Positions 1 through 6,366 of a DNA stretch of 8,038 nt are shown one piece after another. Each line of letters opens with the position of its first letter. The first letter of the stretch is position 1. This DNA comes from Acidimicrobiales bacterium. GTDB taxonomy: Bacteria > Actinomycetota > Acidimicrobiia > Acidimicrobiales > Palsa-688. The position numbers and the translations under genes were made by a program. The notes under the pieces were generated by a model that was not told the DNA's origin, did not search any database, and saw only the letters and a program-made list of their open reading frames with translations. Location: contig JAFAWZ010000202.1 of assembly GCA_019241495.1 (NCBI GenBank), positions 1-8,038 of the forward strand. Reading direction: 5' to 3'.

Positions 1-187
1 CCCGGAAATCGCCCGACAGGACATGGGTGGGATCGATCCACGGCATCGGCAGACCGGGCGATCCCGGTCTCTCCCGCCACATCTGGGCTATCGACGTCAT
101 GCCCCCGGCCGCGAAGAGCATCAGAGGGTAGCCATCCCCATCGATCCAGTAGCGGAGCTTCAGCCCGGCGCGCTCGAGGAGTGGCAT
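1..187 (-). CDS. alpha/beta hydrolase, N-terminal fragment (runs off the left edge)
   Basis: This is an open frame on the minus strand from ATG at 187-185 to the window edge, giving 62 codons with no stop, so the C-terminus lies outside. Residues 8-19 read GLKLRYWIDGDG, followed by a hydrophobic strand and AAGGM (residues 26-30). This matches the N-terminal beta-strand and oxyanion-loop region of alpha/beta-fold hydrolases of the type 'lrY.idGdGppvlLlaPGGm..s...W'. The catalytic Ser, Asp and His would lie outside the window, so activity and substrate cannot be judged. The start overlaps the last 28 nt of the mug gene in another frame, so the two are very likely co-transcribed and perhaps translationally coupled. 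No strong Shine-Dalgarno is visible, only a weak GGTGG 4 nt upstream. Family call fairly sure, function unknown. Confidence 0.62.
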   Translation of the reverse strand, partial: MPLLERAGLKLRYWIDGDGYPLMLFAAGGMTSIAQMWRERPGSPGLPMPWIDPTHVLSGDFR

Positions 188-696
188 GCGGCCACCGTAG
201 TGGCGTGGCGCAGCTCGGCGAAGAGGGCGACCATCTCGTCCAGCTGGTAGCGGGCCTGCAGCCCGCTCGGGTTGGGCAGGACCCACAGCCCTGACCCCGC
301 GCCTATGGTCTCGAGCTGGCGCCCGATCCGGGCCTTCGGCCGGGCGAAAGCGCGCCGGTAGGCCTGCACGCCGAGCACCGCGACCCAACCCGGACGCAGT
401 GGGGTGACCCTTGCTTCGAGCGCCTTCGCCCCGGCTCGCAGCTCGGCCGCGGTGACGTCGGCGGCCGCCCGGGACGTGCGGCTCACCAGGTTGGTCACGC
501 CGAGCCCGTAGTCGAGCAGCTGCTCCTGCTCGGCCGGCGCGAGCAGGCGGTCGGTGAAGCCCGCCCCGAAGAGCACCTTCCAAAAGCGGTTACCCGGCCG
601 GGCAAAGTGTTGACCGAGCTCACCCGAGCGCGTCCCCGGGTTGATGCCGCAGAACAGCACGGCCAGGCCCGGGCGGGCGACGTCAGGAACATTCAC
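160..696 (-). CDS. mug: G:T/U mismatch-specific uracil/thymine DNA glycosylase (Mug)
   Basis: The enzyme removes uracil or thymine (and etheno-cytosine) from mismatches with guanine, the first step of base excision repair of deaminated cytosines. The 178-aa product follows E. coli Mug (168 aa) almost end to end. GINPG at residues 17-21 carries the Asn that activates water. HFARPGNRFW at 30-39, LLDYGLGVTNLV at 60-71 and VLPNPSGLQARY at 139-150 include the NPSG loop that inserts into DNA. The start is GTG at 696-694, which overlaps the TGA of the MFS gene as GTGA. This points to translational coupling and explains the lack of a Shine-Dalgarno. The last 9 codons overlap the start of the downstream hydrolase gene, and the C-terminal tail after about residue 163 looks unlike a conserved domain. 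A DNA-repair gene as second gene of a MarR-linked efflux operon is unusual; it may simply ride on the promoter. Confidence 0.93.
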   Translation of the reverse strand: MNVPDVARPGLAVLFCGINPGTRSGELGQHFARPGNRFWKVLFGAGFTDRLLAPAEQEQLLDYGLGVTNLVSRTSRAAADVTAAELRAGAKALEARVTPLRPGWVAVLGVQAYRRAFARPKARIGRQLETIGAGSGLWVLPNPSGLQARYQLDEMVALFAELRHATTVAACHSSSAPG

Positions 697-2066
697 GTGG
701 CCAGAGCCGCCAGGGCAAGGACGGCCACACCGAGCAGGCCGGCCAGCGCACCACCGTGGCCCCCCGCATGCAGGGACAAGGTGACCACTGAGACGCCGAT
801 GGCGGTCCCGAGGCTACGGATCATGTTCAAGATCCCGCCGGCGGAGGCGGTGACATCAGGCGGCACTGCTCTCATTATCGACGCGTTGTTGGCCGGGGCG
901 AGGATCCCGATCCCGGCGCCGAGAGCGGCGAGCCATACCACCAGCCATGGAGTCTGGAATGGAGACGCGACGGCCAGTACCAACGCCGCGGTGGCCAGTA
1001 CCCCGCCGGCCAGAGCCCGCTCCTGGTCCATCCAGCGGCGGGGGACGATGCCGCCTCCGACCGTCGCGGAGAAGGCGAAGCCGGCGGGGAGGGCGGTCAC
1101 GATCAGGCCGGCGACGAGAGGCGACGTGCCCCGCCTCTCGAGCACGAGGGGCACGAGGACGAGGGGACCGAACAGGAGCAGGTAGGCCATCAGGGCGGCG
1201 GCCAGTGAGCGGCGCACCCCCTCGGTTGCCAGCACCCGGCGAGCTAGGACGGGCGTGGTCCCGACCCGCTGGCGCCACACCACAGCCCCGCACGCTGCGA
1301 CGGTCGCCACGGCGAACGCCGCGGTCGCGAGGGGGGGAACGGCCAGCCCGGCCAGGGCCGAGAGCACCAGCAGTCCGCCCGCCGTGGCCGCGGTGAGGAA
1401 GATGACCCCGGCCCGGTCCGTGCGCCCGGCGGGCCGGCGCGCCTTGGTCCGCGGGAGGAGGAGCATGGCGGCGGGGACGGCGACGAGCCCGACCGGGACG
1501 TTTATGACGAAGACCCACCGCCATCCCAGAGCGGCGACGATCAGCCCGCCCACGGTTGGTCCGAGGGCGAGACCCAGAGCTTGAGCCGCCGCCTGCACAC
1601 CGAGCGCGCTGCGCAGCCGCGAAGCCGGGGCGGCCTCGGTGATCAGAGCCACGCTGTTCGCCTGCAGCATGGCCGCTCCGACTGCCTGAACGCTCCGGCC
1701 CAAGATGAGCAACACCAGGTTGGGGGCCAGTCCACACGCGGCCGAGGCGACGGTGAACAACACGAAGCCGTGCACATACGTCAGCTTCCGCCCGGCCCGG
1801 TCGGAGCGACGCCCGACCGGCGCGAGGAGGGCCACCAGGACGAGGAGGTACGACAGCGATACCCACTGGACCGCGGCCGCGCCCGCAGCGAACTGACGCT
1901 GCAGAGGCCTGTAGGTCAAGGTCACCACGCTGGCGTCGAGCTGGCCCATGAACGCCCCGAAGCACACAGTGGCCGTGGCGTAGGCCCACCCCCGGGGCGA
2001 TTCCCGCACCCGGGCCGGACGGGCCGGCTCGGTGGTCAGGAGATTTATAGTAGACAGCAGATTCAC
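693..2066 (-). CDS. MFS drug/proton antiporter, DHA2 (EmrB/QacA-like) family
   Basis: This is a predicted inner-membrane exporter of 457 aa with 12-14 hydrophobic helices that would extrude a toxic or antibiotic-like compound in exchange for protons. Family motifs visible are LDASVV at residues 43-48 (motif D1), GRRSDRAGRK at 85-94 (loop 2-3 motif A), the LGRSVQAVGAAML stretch around Arg124 (motif B), and ALGLALGPTVGG at 163-174 (antiporter motif C). WRWVFVINVPVG (182-193) and a late ANNASIMRAVPP...GGILNMIRSLG segment are typical of DHA2 proteins. The substrate cannot be read from sequence. The chosen start is GTG at 2066, which lies 8 nt after a perfect TATAAT on the same strand and would give a leaderless mRNA. 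An internal start is possible because residues 1-25 are not conserved-looking. The gene is divergent from a marR gene, the usual repressor-exporter pairing, and overlaps mug downstream. Confidence 0.92.
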   Translation of the reverse strand: MNLLSTINLLTTEPARPARVRESPRGWAYATATVCFGAFMGQLDASVVTLTYRPLQRQFAAGAAAVQWVSLSYLLVLVALLAPVGRRSDRAGRKLTYVHGFVLFTVASAACGLAPNLVLLILGRSVQAVGAAMLQANSVALITEAAPASRLRSALGVQAAAQALGLALGPTVGGLIVAALGWRWVFVINVPVGLVAVPAAMLLLPRTKARRPAGRTDRAGVIFLTAATAGGLLVLSALAGLAVPPLATAAFAVATVAACGAVVWRQRVGTTPVLARRVLATEGVRRSLAAALMAYLLLFGPLVLVPLVLERRGTSPLVAGLIVTALPAGFAFSATVGGGIVPRRWMDQERALAGGVLATAALVLAVASPFQTPWLVVWLAALGAGIGILAPANNASIMRAVPPDVTASAGGILNMIRSLGTAIGVSVVTLSLHAGGHGGALAGLLGVAVLALAALAT

Positions 2067-2092
2067 TGATACCGATTATACTGGTAACCGAT
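2065..2092. promoter_or_regulatory. candidate MarR operator: two copies of ACTGNTA(A)CCGAT
   Basis: On the plus strand, ACTGATACCGAT lies at 2065-2076 and ACTGGTAACCGAT at 2080-2092. They are direct copies about 15-16 bp apart. Each is also an imperfect inverted repeat (outer A/T and inner G-T/A-C pairs match), as expected for sites bound by dimeric winged-helix proteins. The pair covers the TATAAT of the exporter operon, the exporter start codon, and the putative marR promoter. That would fit repression of both divergent units and release by an effector. The assignment to the adjacent MarR is an inference from position. Confidence 0.45.
2075..2080 (-). promoter_or_regulatory. -10 box (TATAAT) of the MFS-mug-hydrolase operon
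   Basis: Read on the minus strand, 2080 to 2075 is a perfect TATAAT in an AT-rich island within very GC-rich DNA. No convincing -35 is seen 16-19 nt upstream. Transcription would start about 6-9 nt downstream, that is at or next to the GTG start codon at 2066, so the message is probably leaderless. The box lies between the two operator-like elements described separately, so a bound repressor would occlude it. Confidence 0.6.
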
Positions 2093-2097
2093 ATAGT
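2077..2097 (+). promoter_or_regulatory. candidate marR promoter -10 boxes (TATACT 2077-2082, TATAGT 2092-2097)
   Basis: Two near-consensus -10 hexamers lie on the plus strand ahead of marR. TATACT at 2077-2082 has a TAGACA (-35-like) at 2051-2056, but the spacing of 20 nt is long. TATAGT at 2092-2097 has no clear -35. Either would give a short leader before ATG 2120, with AGGG at 2110-2113 (6 nt before the ATG) as ribosome-binding site. Both overlap the operator-like elements, so autoregulation is likely. Which one is used cannot be decided here. Confidence 0.35.
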
Positions 2098-2119
2098 TGG
2101 GTGAGAGCTAGGGTCGGGC

Positions 2120-2557
2120 ATGCCGGAAGACGCCCGGGTCCTGACCGAGACGGTGATCCAGCTCCGGCGGGCCCTGCGCAGGGGGATCCGGGCCGACATC
2201 GCCTGGGAGAGCCTTCCCATGGCGCAGGTCGAGCTGCTCCAGTGCCTGGTCGAGACCTCCCCGGCCCGGGTGAACGACTTGGCCGACCGGCTGCGCCTGG
2301 CCCAGAGCACGGTGAGCGGGCTGGTCGGGCAGATGATGTCGGCGGGGCTGGTCGATCGGGAGGTCGATCCCGCCGATCGGCGCGCCGCCGTCGTCACGGT
2401 CACCGTTGCCGGCGGGCGGCGGCTGGCCGAATGGGAGGATGCCCACGTCCGGCGTATCGGCGGAGCGCTGGCCGAGCTGGATCCCACCGATCGCACCGCC
2501 ATCTCGACCGCCCTGCCGGCGTTGCAGCGCCTCACCGGGATCCTCGCCCGCACCTGA
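2120..2557 (+). CDS. MarR-family transcriptional regulator
   Basis: This 145-aa protein has the normal size for a MarR repressor, a homodimeric winged helix-turn-helix protein that leaves DNA when a phenolic or other small ligand (or oxidant) binds. Residues 47-98 form the DNA-binding core: SPARVNDLADRLRLAQSTVSGL covers helices 2-4 including the recognition helix, then MMSAGLVDREVDPADRRAAVVTVT carries the beta-wing with the conserved D..DRR. The N- and C-terminal helices (8-44 and 100-142) would form the dimer interface. It contains one Cys (residue 42). ATG 2120 is the only usable start after an in-frame TGA at 2102, with AGGG 6 nt upstream. It is divergent from the MFS exporter with paired operator-like repeats between them, so it most likely represses that operon and itself. 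It may also read into the VIT gene 86 nt downstream. Confidence 0.92.
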   Translation: MPEDARVLTETVIQLRRALRRGIRADIAWESLPMAQVELLQCLVETSPARVNDLADRLRLAQSTVSGLVGQMMSAGLVDREVDPADRRAAVVTVTVAGGRRLAEWEDAHVRRIGGALAELDPTDRTAISTALPALQRLTGILART

Positions 2558-2631
2558 TCTCGATCCACACTTGTCAGGAGATGACGGCTATAGGGCGCCA
2601 AGTCGCCCCGGCTATCTCACTGGGACAGACG

Positions 2632-2637
2632 TACCCT
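2632..2637 (+). promoter_or_regulatory. TANNNT (-10-like, TACCCT) placed for a leaderless VIT mRNA
   Basis: TACCCT ends 7 nt before the A of the VIT ATG at 2644, the spacing expected if transcription starts on the start codon. The only purine-rich stretch, GGGAG at 2638-2642, is 1 nt from the ATG and too close to serve as a Shine-Dalgarno. No -35 is evident. This would be the promoter of the transporter-kinase-vWA-PP2C-transporter unit. Evidence is a six-base degenerate match plus position. Confidence 0.35.
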
Positions 2638-2643
2638 GGGAGC

Positions 2644-3408
2644 ATGCGAACCGACCCCCGCCCGATGAGCAAGCTGTCGGCGGCTCGTATCTGGTTGTCG
2701 GGTCGCGACCCGGACAGCAACACCCGCCATCGCGACGTGAAGAGCGGCGGGGCCCGGGCCGCCGTGCTGGGGGCGGGAGATGGTCTGATCACCAACGTCT
2801 CGCTGGTGCTCGGAGTGGCCGGCGCCTCGGCGAGCGCACCGACGGTCCGGCTGGCCGGGGTGGCCGGCCTGCTCGCCGGAGCCTTCTCCATGGCGGCCGG
2901 TGAGCTGGTCTCGGTGCGGGCCCAGAAGGAGCTGGCTCTACGTGAGCTCCAGGTCGAGCGGCAGGAGCTGGCCGAGGAGCCCGAAGCCGAGCTGCGGGAG
3001 CTGGCCGCCTTGTACCGTGCCCGGGGGGTGCCCGACCAAGACGCCATGACCGTCGCCCGCATTCTGTCGTCCAACGCGTCGGTCGCCCTCGACACCCACG
3101 CCCGGCTGGAGCTCGGCATCGACCCGGAGGAGGCCGGGTCGCCGGTCCGGGCCAGCACCTTCTCGTTCATCGCCTTCACCGTGGGCGCCGTGCTGCCCCT
3201 GTTCCCGTGGTTCTTCACCGGCGGCACCCTCGGGGTGGTCCTCTCGATCTGCATCGGCGCGGTCGCCGCTCTCCTCCTCGGAGCCCTGATCGGCGCCATG
3301 GCCGGGCGTTCGGTGCTGCATGCCGCGGTTCGCCAACTGGTCGTGGCTGCAGTCGCCTCGGCTGTCACCTACGGCGTGGGCCACCTGCTGGGCGTCTCAG
3401 CGACGTGA
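2644..3408 (+). CDS. VIT1/CCC1-family iron/manganese transporter
   Basis: This 254-aa membrane protein belongs to the vacuolar-iron-transporter family, which moves Fe2+ or Mn2+ out of the cytosol by proton antiport. GDGLITNVSLVLGVAG at residues 45-60 is the TM1 signature. GLLAGAFSMAAGELVSV at 75-91 is the TM2 signature, with Leu where many members have an aromatic residue. Residues 92-165 form the cytoplasmic, glutamate-rich helical metal-binding domain (repeated E..ELxxE, LYRARGV). TM3-TM5 occupy about 170-250. There is no N-terminal ferritin-like domain, so it is not MbfA. ATG 2644 is chosen because TACCCT lies 7 nt upstream; ATG 2665 in the same frame is a less likely alternative. Its TGA overlaps the kinase GTG as GTGA, which ties the transporter to the signalling genes downstream. 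Fe versus Mn preference cannot be read. Confidence 0.9.
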   Translation: MRTDPRPMSKLSAARIWLSGRDPDSNTRHRDVKSGGARAAVLGAGDGLITNVSLVLGVAGASASAPTVRLAGVAGLLAGAFSMAAGELVSVRAQKELALRELQVERQELAEEPEAELRELAALYRARGVPDQDAMTVARILSSNASVALDTHARLELGIDPEEAGSPVRASTFSFIAFTVGAVLPLFPWFFTGGTLGVVLSICIGAVAALLLGALIGAMAGRSVLHAAVRQLVVAAVASAVTYGVGHLLGVSAT

Positions 3409-4826
3409 CCCCCGTGCAAGCGGCGGTGCCGCAGGTCCGGGTCGACGACCTCAGGATCGGCGACCTGCTCGCTGAAGGCGGTGAGGGCCGGGTGTTCCTG
3501 CTGCCGTTGCAACCACACCTGGTGTACAAGGCCTACAGGCGTCCCGTTCCGGCCGTCGAGGCCGAGGACCTGGTGGCCTGGCTGCGAGGGCTGCCTTCGA
3601 CCGATCCCGACGCGGCTGCCCGGGTGGCCGCATCGGCGGCGTGGCCCTGCGCCGTCGTGGTTGGCGGAACCGTCGGTGCCGAGGGCACCGGGGATGCGGC
3701 GGGCGTGCTCATGCCGAGGGCGCCTCGTCGCTTCTCCATCCGGCACCGCGACGGGAACACCCGCCTGGCCTCCCTCAGCTACCTGACCGCCGATCCGGCC
3801 CACCGGGCCGCGGCCTACGGAGTCCAGCTCCCTCCGGCCGTGAGCCGGGCGCGAATCGCCCTCGTCTGCTCGCTGGCCCGGTTGCTGGCCGCCCTGGAGG
3901 CGGGGAATCCATCGGTTGGCCACGGGGACCTCTCGACCAAGAACGTGCTGTGGTCGCTGCAGCGAGGGCCCGAGATGTTCGTGATCGACTGCGACAGCTC
4001 CGAGTGCTACGCCCGTGATGGTTCTGGTTTGGCCGGTTCTGGTTTGGCCGGCTCTGGTTTGGCCGGCTCCGGTCGCCGGCGGGCCATGACCCCCAACTGG
4101 GACGATCCGGCAGTGGCCAGAGGCGGGAACCCGACTCCGATGTCGGACCGGTACTCGCTGGCCCTCATCTTCCTCCGCGTGGTCGGCGCGGCCAACTTTC
4201 CGATCCAGGCCCGCCAGCGGTCCGGCGAGATGGTGTCGGTCGACTTCGCTGTGCCGGCCGGACCGGGGGGCGGACCGTTGCTCGATCCGGGCCACCCGGT
4301 GTGGGACCTGTGCGCCCGCGGCTTGAGCGTCGCCGATCCGGCCGCCCGGCCCCCCGCATCCGCCTGGGTTCCGGTGCTCGAGGGGCTGCTCGAAGGCACG
4401 GTCCCGATCGAGGCACATGACCAGCGGCCCGGCCCGGCTCCTGGAGATGTCGTCATCCGCCCCGCTCTCGTTCCTCACCGGCGCAACGGGCGGGCACCCG
4501 TGGCCCCCGGGTTCTCGGTCCTTCGGCCCCGCGTCGATGCACCGGCCGGGGGAGGGTTGCGCCCCTGGGCGAACCCGACCGCTCCCGGCCCGGCCACCCC
4601 ATCTGCCTCGGGACCGTCGGTCTGGTCCGAGGTCCGCGCCGGGGCCTCCCGATCGGCCGGGTGGTGGCTGGAGGTCCACGGACGCATGGTCACCTCCTCG
4701 ATGAGCGCATCGAGAAGGGCCGAGGGCGTCCGGCTGGCCGTCTTCTGCGGCCTGCTCGACCTGGCCCTGCTCCTGGTCGGCCTGTTCGTGGTGGCCATGG
4801 TGGTCTCGCCAGTTATCGGTCTTTGA
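3405..4826 (+). CDS. atypical Ser/Thr protein kinase of a TerY-P triad, C-terminal membrane anchor
   Basis: This 473-aa kinase-like protein phosphorylates an unknown target. GGEGRV (residues 25-30) is the glycine-rich loop and Lys42 in VYKAY the ATP-binding lysine. HGDLSTKN (173-180) is the catalytic loop with Asp175 and Asn180. VIDCD (193-197) takes the place of DFG, with Asp195 as the metal ligand. NWDDP (231-235) and SDRYSLALIF (247-256) match the segment after the activation loop and subdomain IX of this family. Residues 206-223 are a (GSGLA)3GSG repeat inserted between the DFG-like motif and NWDDP. A Pro/Arg/Gly-rich, probably disordered region (about 335-435) leads to one hydrophobic helix at about 443-470, so the catalytic domain would sit on the membrane. 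The start is GTG 3405, overlapping the VIT stop (GTGA); GTG 3414 is an alternative. The next genes are a TerY-like vWA protein and a PP2C phosphatase, which identifies the triad. Confidence 0.85.
   Translation: MTPVQAAVPQVRVDDLRIGDLLAEGGEGRVFLLPLQPHLVYKAYRRPVPAVEAEDLVAWLRGLPSTDPDAAARVAASAAWPCAVVVGGTVGAEGTGDAAGVLMPRAPRRFSIRHRDGNTRLASLSYLTADPAHRAAAYGVQLPPAVSRARIALVCSLARLLAALEAGNPSVGHGDLSTKNVLWSLQRGPEMFVIDCDSSECYARDGSGLAGSGLAGSGLAGSGRRRAMTPNWDDPAVARGGNPTPMSDRYSLALIFLRVVGAANFPIQARQRSGEMVSVDFAVPAGPGGGPLLDPGHPVWDLCARGLSVADPAARPPASAWVPVLEGLLEGTVPIEAHDQRPGPAPGDVVIRPALVPHRRNGRAPVAPGFSVLRPRVDAPAGGGLRPWANPTAPGPATPSASGPSVWSEVRAGASRSAGWWLEVHGRMVTSSMSASRRAEGVRLAVFCGLLDLALLLVGLFVVAMVVSPVIGL
4020..4073 (+). 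repeat. 15-bp in-frame tandem repeat encoding GSGLA (3.6 copies)
   Basis: The unit GGTTCTGGTTTGGCC is present exactly at 4020-4034 and 4035-4049, with one change (GGC for GGT) at 4050-4064, then a partial GGCTCCGGT at 4065-4073. It encodes residues 206-223 of the kinase as (GSGLA)3GSG. The codons TCT, GGT and TTG are AT-richer than those of the flanking gene, and the copies are nearly identical in DNA. Both suggest recent expansion by slippage. Because the unit is a multiple of three, copy number can change without breaking the frame. Confidence 0.95.
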
Positions 4827-4837
4827 GCCCGAGCCGG

Positions 4838-4843
4838 TAGCGT
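4838..4843 (+). promoter_or_regulatory. possible TANNNT (TAGCGT) ahead of the vWA gene
   Basis: TAGCGT ends 10 nt before the ATG at 4853, within the 26-nt gap after the kinase stop, and no Shine-Dalgarno is present. It could give an internal leaderless transcript starting with the vWA gene. The match is degenerate, the spacing is slightly long, and the gene could equally be translated by readthrough of the upstream operon mRNA. Weak support only. Confidence 0.2.
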
Positions 4844-4852
4844 GAACCCCAG

Positions 4853-5560
4853 ATGAGCGGTGCCACCGTCAGCTCGGAGGAGCGGTACTCGGTCTTCCCC
4901 TTCTACATCTGCCTGGACGTGTCGGCCTCCATGGCGGGGGCGCCCATCGACGGCGTCAATGAGCAGCTGCCCCTGCTCCGGGCCCGCGTCGGGGAGGACC
5001 CGGCTGTGGCCGAGGTGATCAGGCTGGCGGTCGTCACCTTCAGCGACGTGGCCCACAGCCTGCTCCCGTTGAGCGACCTCAGCTTGGTGGAGGCCATCCC
5101 ACGGGTGAGCACACAGGGCCGCACCTCTTACGCGGCCGCCTTCGAGCGCCTCCGCGAGATGATCGAAGAGGACTACCTGAAGGGCCGGGCGCACGGGGAC
5201 CGGTGGTACCGGCCGGCCGTGATCTTCATATCCGACGGCCGGCCGACCGACGAGCCGGAGCGATGGCGAGCCGCCCACCAGCGGCTCGTGGAGCCGACGT
5301 GGAAGCGCCGGCCGAACATCTTGGCTTTCGGGTTCGGCGAGGCCGATCCCGAAGTGTTGGCCGCAGTCACCGAAGCCAAGCCCAACCGGGCTTTCATCGC
5401 CGGCCCCGGGACAGAGCCGGCCAAGATCGTGCCGGAGCTGTTGACCGGGCTCATCCAGTCGATCGTGAACAGCTCGGCCAGCGTCTACGAGGGAGATGCC
5501 CGCCTGCAGCTCCCCGAGGTGCCGAGCATGACCGCCATACCGGTGGACCATCTCGACTAG
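4853..5560 (+). CDS. TerY-like von Willebrand factor A (MIDAS) protein
   Basis: This 235-aa soluble protein consists of a single vWA domain. The metal-ion-dependent adhesion site is complete: DVSAS at residues 22-26 (DxSxS), Thr91 in GRTSY, and Asp128 in ISDGRPTD. The order of motifs matches the TerY branch: YICLDVSASMAG.PI..VN near the start, LAVVTFSDVA (58-67), LPLSDL, TQGRTSYAAAF and YRPAVIFISDGRPTDE. In Ter-type systems this protein partners with a kinase and a PP2C phosphatase, probably as a metal-dependent scaffold or phosphorylation target; that role is family knowledge, not shown here. The C-terminal 30 residues (SASVYEGDARLQLPEVPSM) form a short tail beyond the domain. ATG 4853 is the only sensible start; it follows the kinase stop by 26 nt with no Shine-Dalgarno. 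The phosphatase gene follows after 23 nt. Confidence 0.9.
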   Translation: MSGATVSSEERYSVFPFYICLDVSASMAGAPIDGVNEQLPLLRARVGEDPAVAEVIRLAVVTFSDVAHSLLPLSDLSLVEAIPRVSTQGRTSYAAAFERLREMIEEDYLKGRAHGDRWYRPAVIFISDGRPTDEPERWRAAHQRLVEPTWKRRPNILAFGFGEADPEVLAAVTEAKPNRAFIAGPGTEPAKIVPELLTGLIQSIVNSSASVYEGDARLQLPEVPSMTAIPVDHLD

Positions 5561-5583
5561 CGCGCATTCGGGACCAGCAGGCA

Positions 5584-6366
5584 GTGGGTGACAGCCCGCC
5601 GGTGTTCGGGCGGCCCTCGGAGGCCTCGATCCGCGAGCCGATGTTGAGGGCCCGCGGCGGCGCCGCCACGGCGGCCGTGCGGGCCGAGGGGGCCAGCACC
5701 GGGTGGTGGACGCTGCGCGCCGCCTCAGTGGTTGGCGTACGGCACCGGCTGGCCGGCCAGGCCGCCGACGACAGCTTCGCCTGGGCCCACGACGGCTCCC
5801 GCGTGGCGGTGGCCGTCGCCGACGGCATCGGTTCGGTCAGCGGTGCTGGTCGGGCGGCCGAGCGGGCCGCCGTGGCCGCGGTGGAGTCGGCACTCCGAGC
5901 TCGCCCAGAGGACGCCGTTGCTGCCGCCAACGAAGCGGCCAAGGGGGGCGGGGCGACCACTCTGGTCCTGGCCGTCCTCACCGGCGCCGGGCAGGCCGAC
6001 CTCGTCCGGGTGGGCGACAGCAGCGCGTTCGTCGTCGAGGCGGAGGGGGCCTGGCGGGAATTGTTCCCCCCACCCGATGAGGAACGCAGCGGGACGGATA
6101 CGGCGGCCCTGCCTTCGCCCGAGCCGCCGGTCGAGGCTGCCTCGGTGGGGCTCTCCGGGGGCGCCGTCCTGGTCCTCGCGACCGACGGTGTGACCGACCC
6201 GTGGCGGGACGGTCCGACCACCGTTGCTCCTGCGCTTGTAGCGGGCATCCTCGGCCGGCCGGCCCCCCTCGAGCTGGCCGCTCTCGCCGATTTCTCCCGC
6301 CATGGTTGCCACGACGACCGGACGATCCTCTGTGTCTGGGGGCGGCCGGAAGGCCCGGCTCGATGA
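5584..6366 (+). CDS. PP2C-type Ser/Thr protein phosphatase of the TerY-P triad
   Basis: This predicted metal-dependent phosphatase of 260 aa opposes the kinase two genes upstream. The domain starts near residue 42 with WTLRAASVVGVRHRLAGQAADDSF, where Asp62/63 are candidate metal ligands. It continues with VAVADGIGS (76-84, the DG motif), GATTLVLAVL (123-132), VRVGDSSAF (141-149), VLATDGVTDP (197-206; Asp201) and HDDRT (243-247; Asp244/245), so all PP2C acidic positions are present. It is small, and lacks regulatory or membrane domains. The frame is open far upstream inside the vWA gene, but a start there would overlap it by hundreds of bases. GTG 5584, 23 nt after the vWA stop, is preferred; ATG 5641 is possible and still leaves the whole domain. 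Its stop TGA (6364-6366) is part of ATGA in the first unit of the tandem repeat that leads to the GDT1 gene. Confidence 0.87.
   Translation: MGDSPPVFGRPSEASIREPMLRARGGAATAAVRAEGASTGWWTLRAASVVGVRHRLAGQAADDSFAWAHDGSRVAVAVADGIGSVSGAGRAAERAAVAAVESALRARPEDAVAAANEAAKGGGATTLVLAVLTGAGQADLVRVGDSSAFVVEAEGAWRELFPPPDEERSGTDTAALPSPEPPVEAASVGLSGGAVLVLATDGVTDPWRDGPTTVAPALVAGILGRPAPLELAALADFSRHGCHDDRTILCVWGRPEGPAR

Noticed and set aside
23..250. Plus-strand open frame at the left edge
   Set aside because: It is antisense to the alpha/beta hydrolase fragment and the end of mug, with Arg/Pro/His-rich composition and no recognisable domain.
856..2601. Very long minus-strand open frame overlapping the MFS and marR genes
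   Set aside because: It lies in a shifted frame over two clear genes, is Arg/Pro/Gly-rich low-complexity sequence as expected for frame shadows in 70% GC DNA, and has no family motif.
2593..2608. Hairpin GGGCG-CCAAGT-CGCCC between marR and VIT as marR terminator
   Set aside because: The stem is only 5 bp, there is no U-tract, and such short GC stems are frequent by chance in this composition.
4007..4456. Minus-strand open frame ending in PEPAK repeats
   Set aside because: It is the antisense reading of the GSGLA repeat in the kinase gene; no start signal and no neighbour supports it.
5203..5583. Long N-terminal extension of the phosphatase frame into the vWA gene
   Set aside because: It overlaps the well-supported vWA gene out of frame and reads as Arg-rich noise; the PP2C domain begins only after residue 40 of the shorter form.
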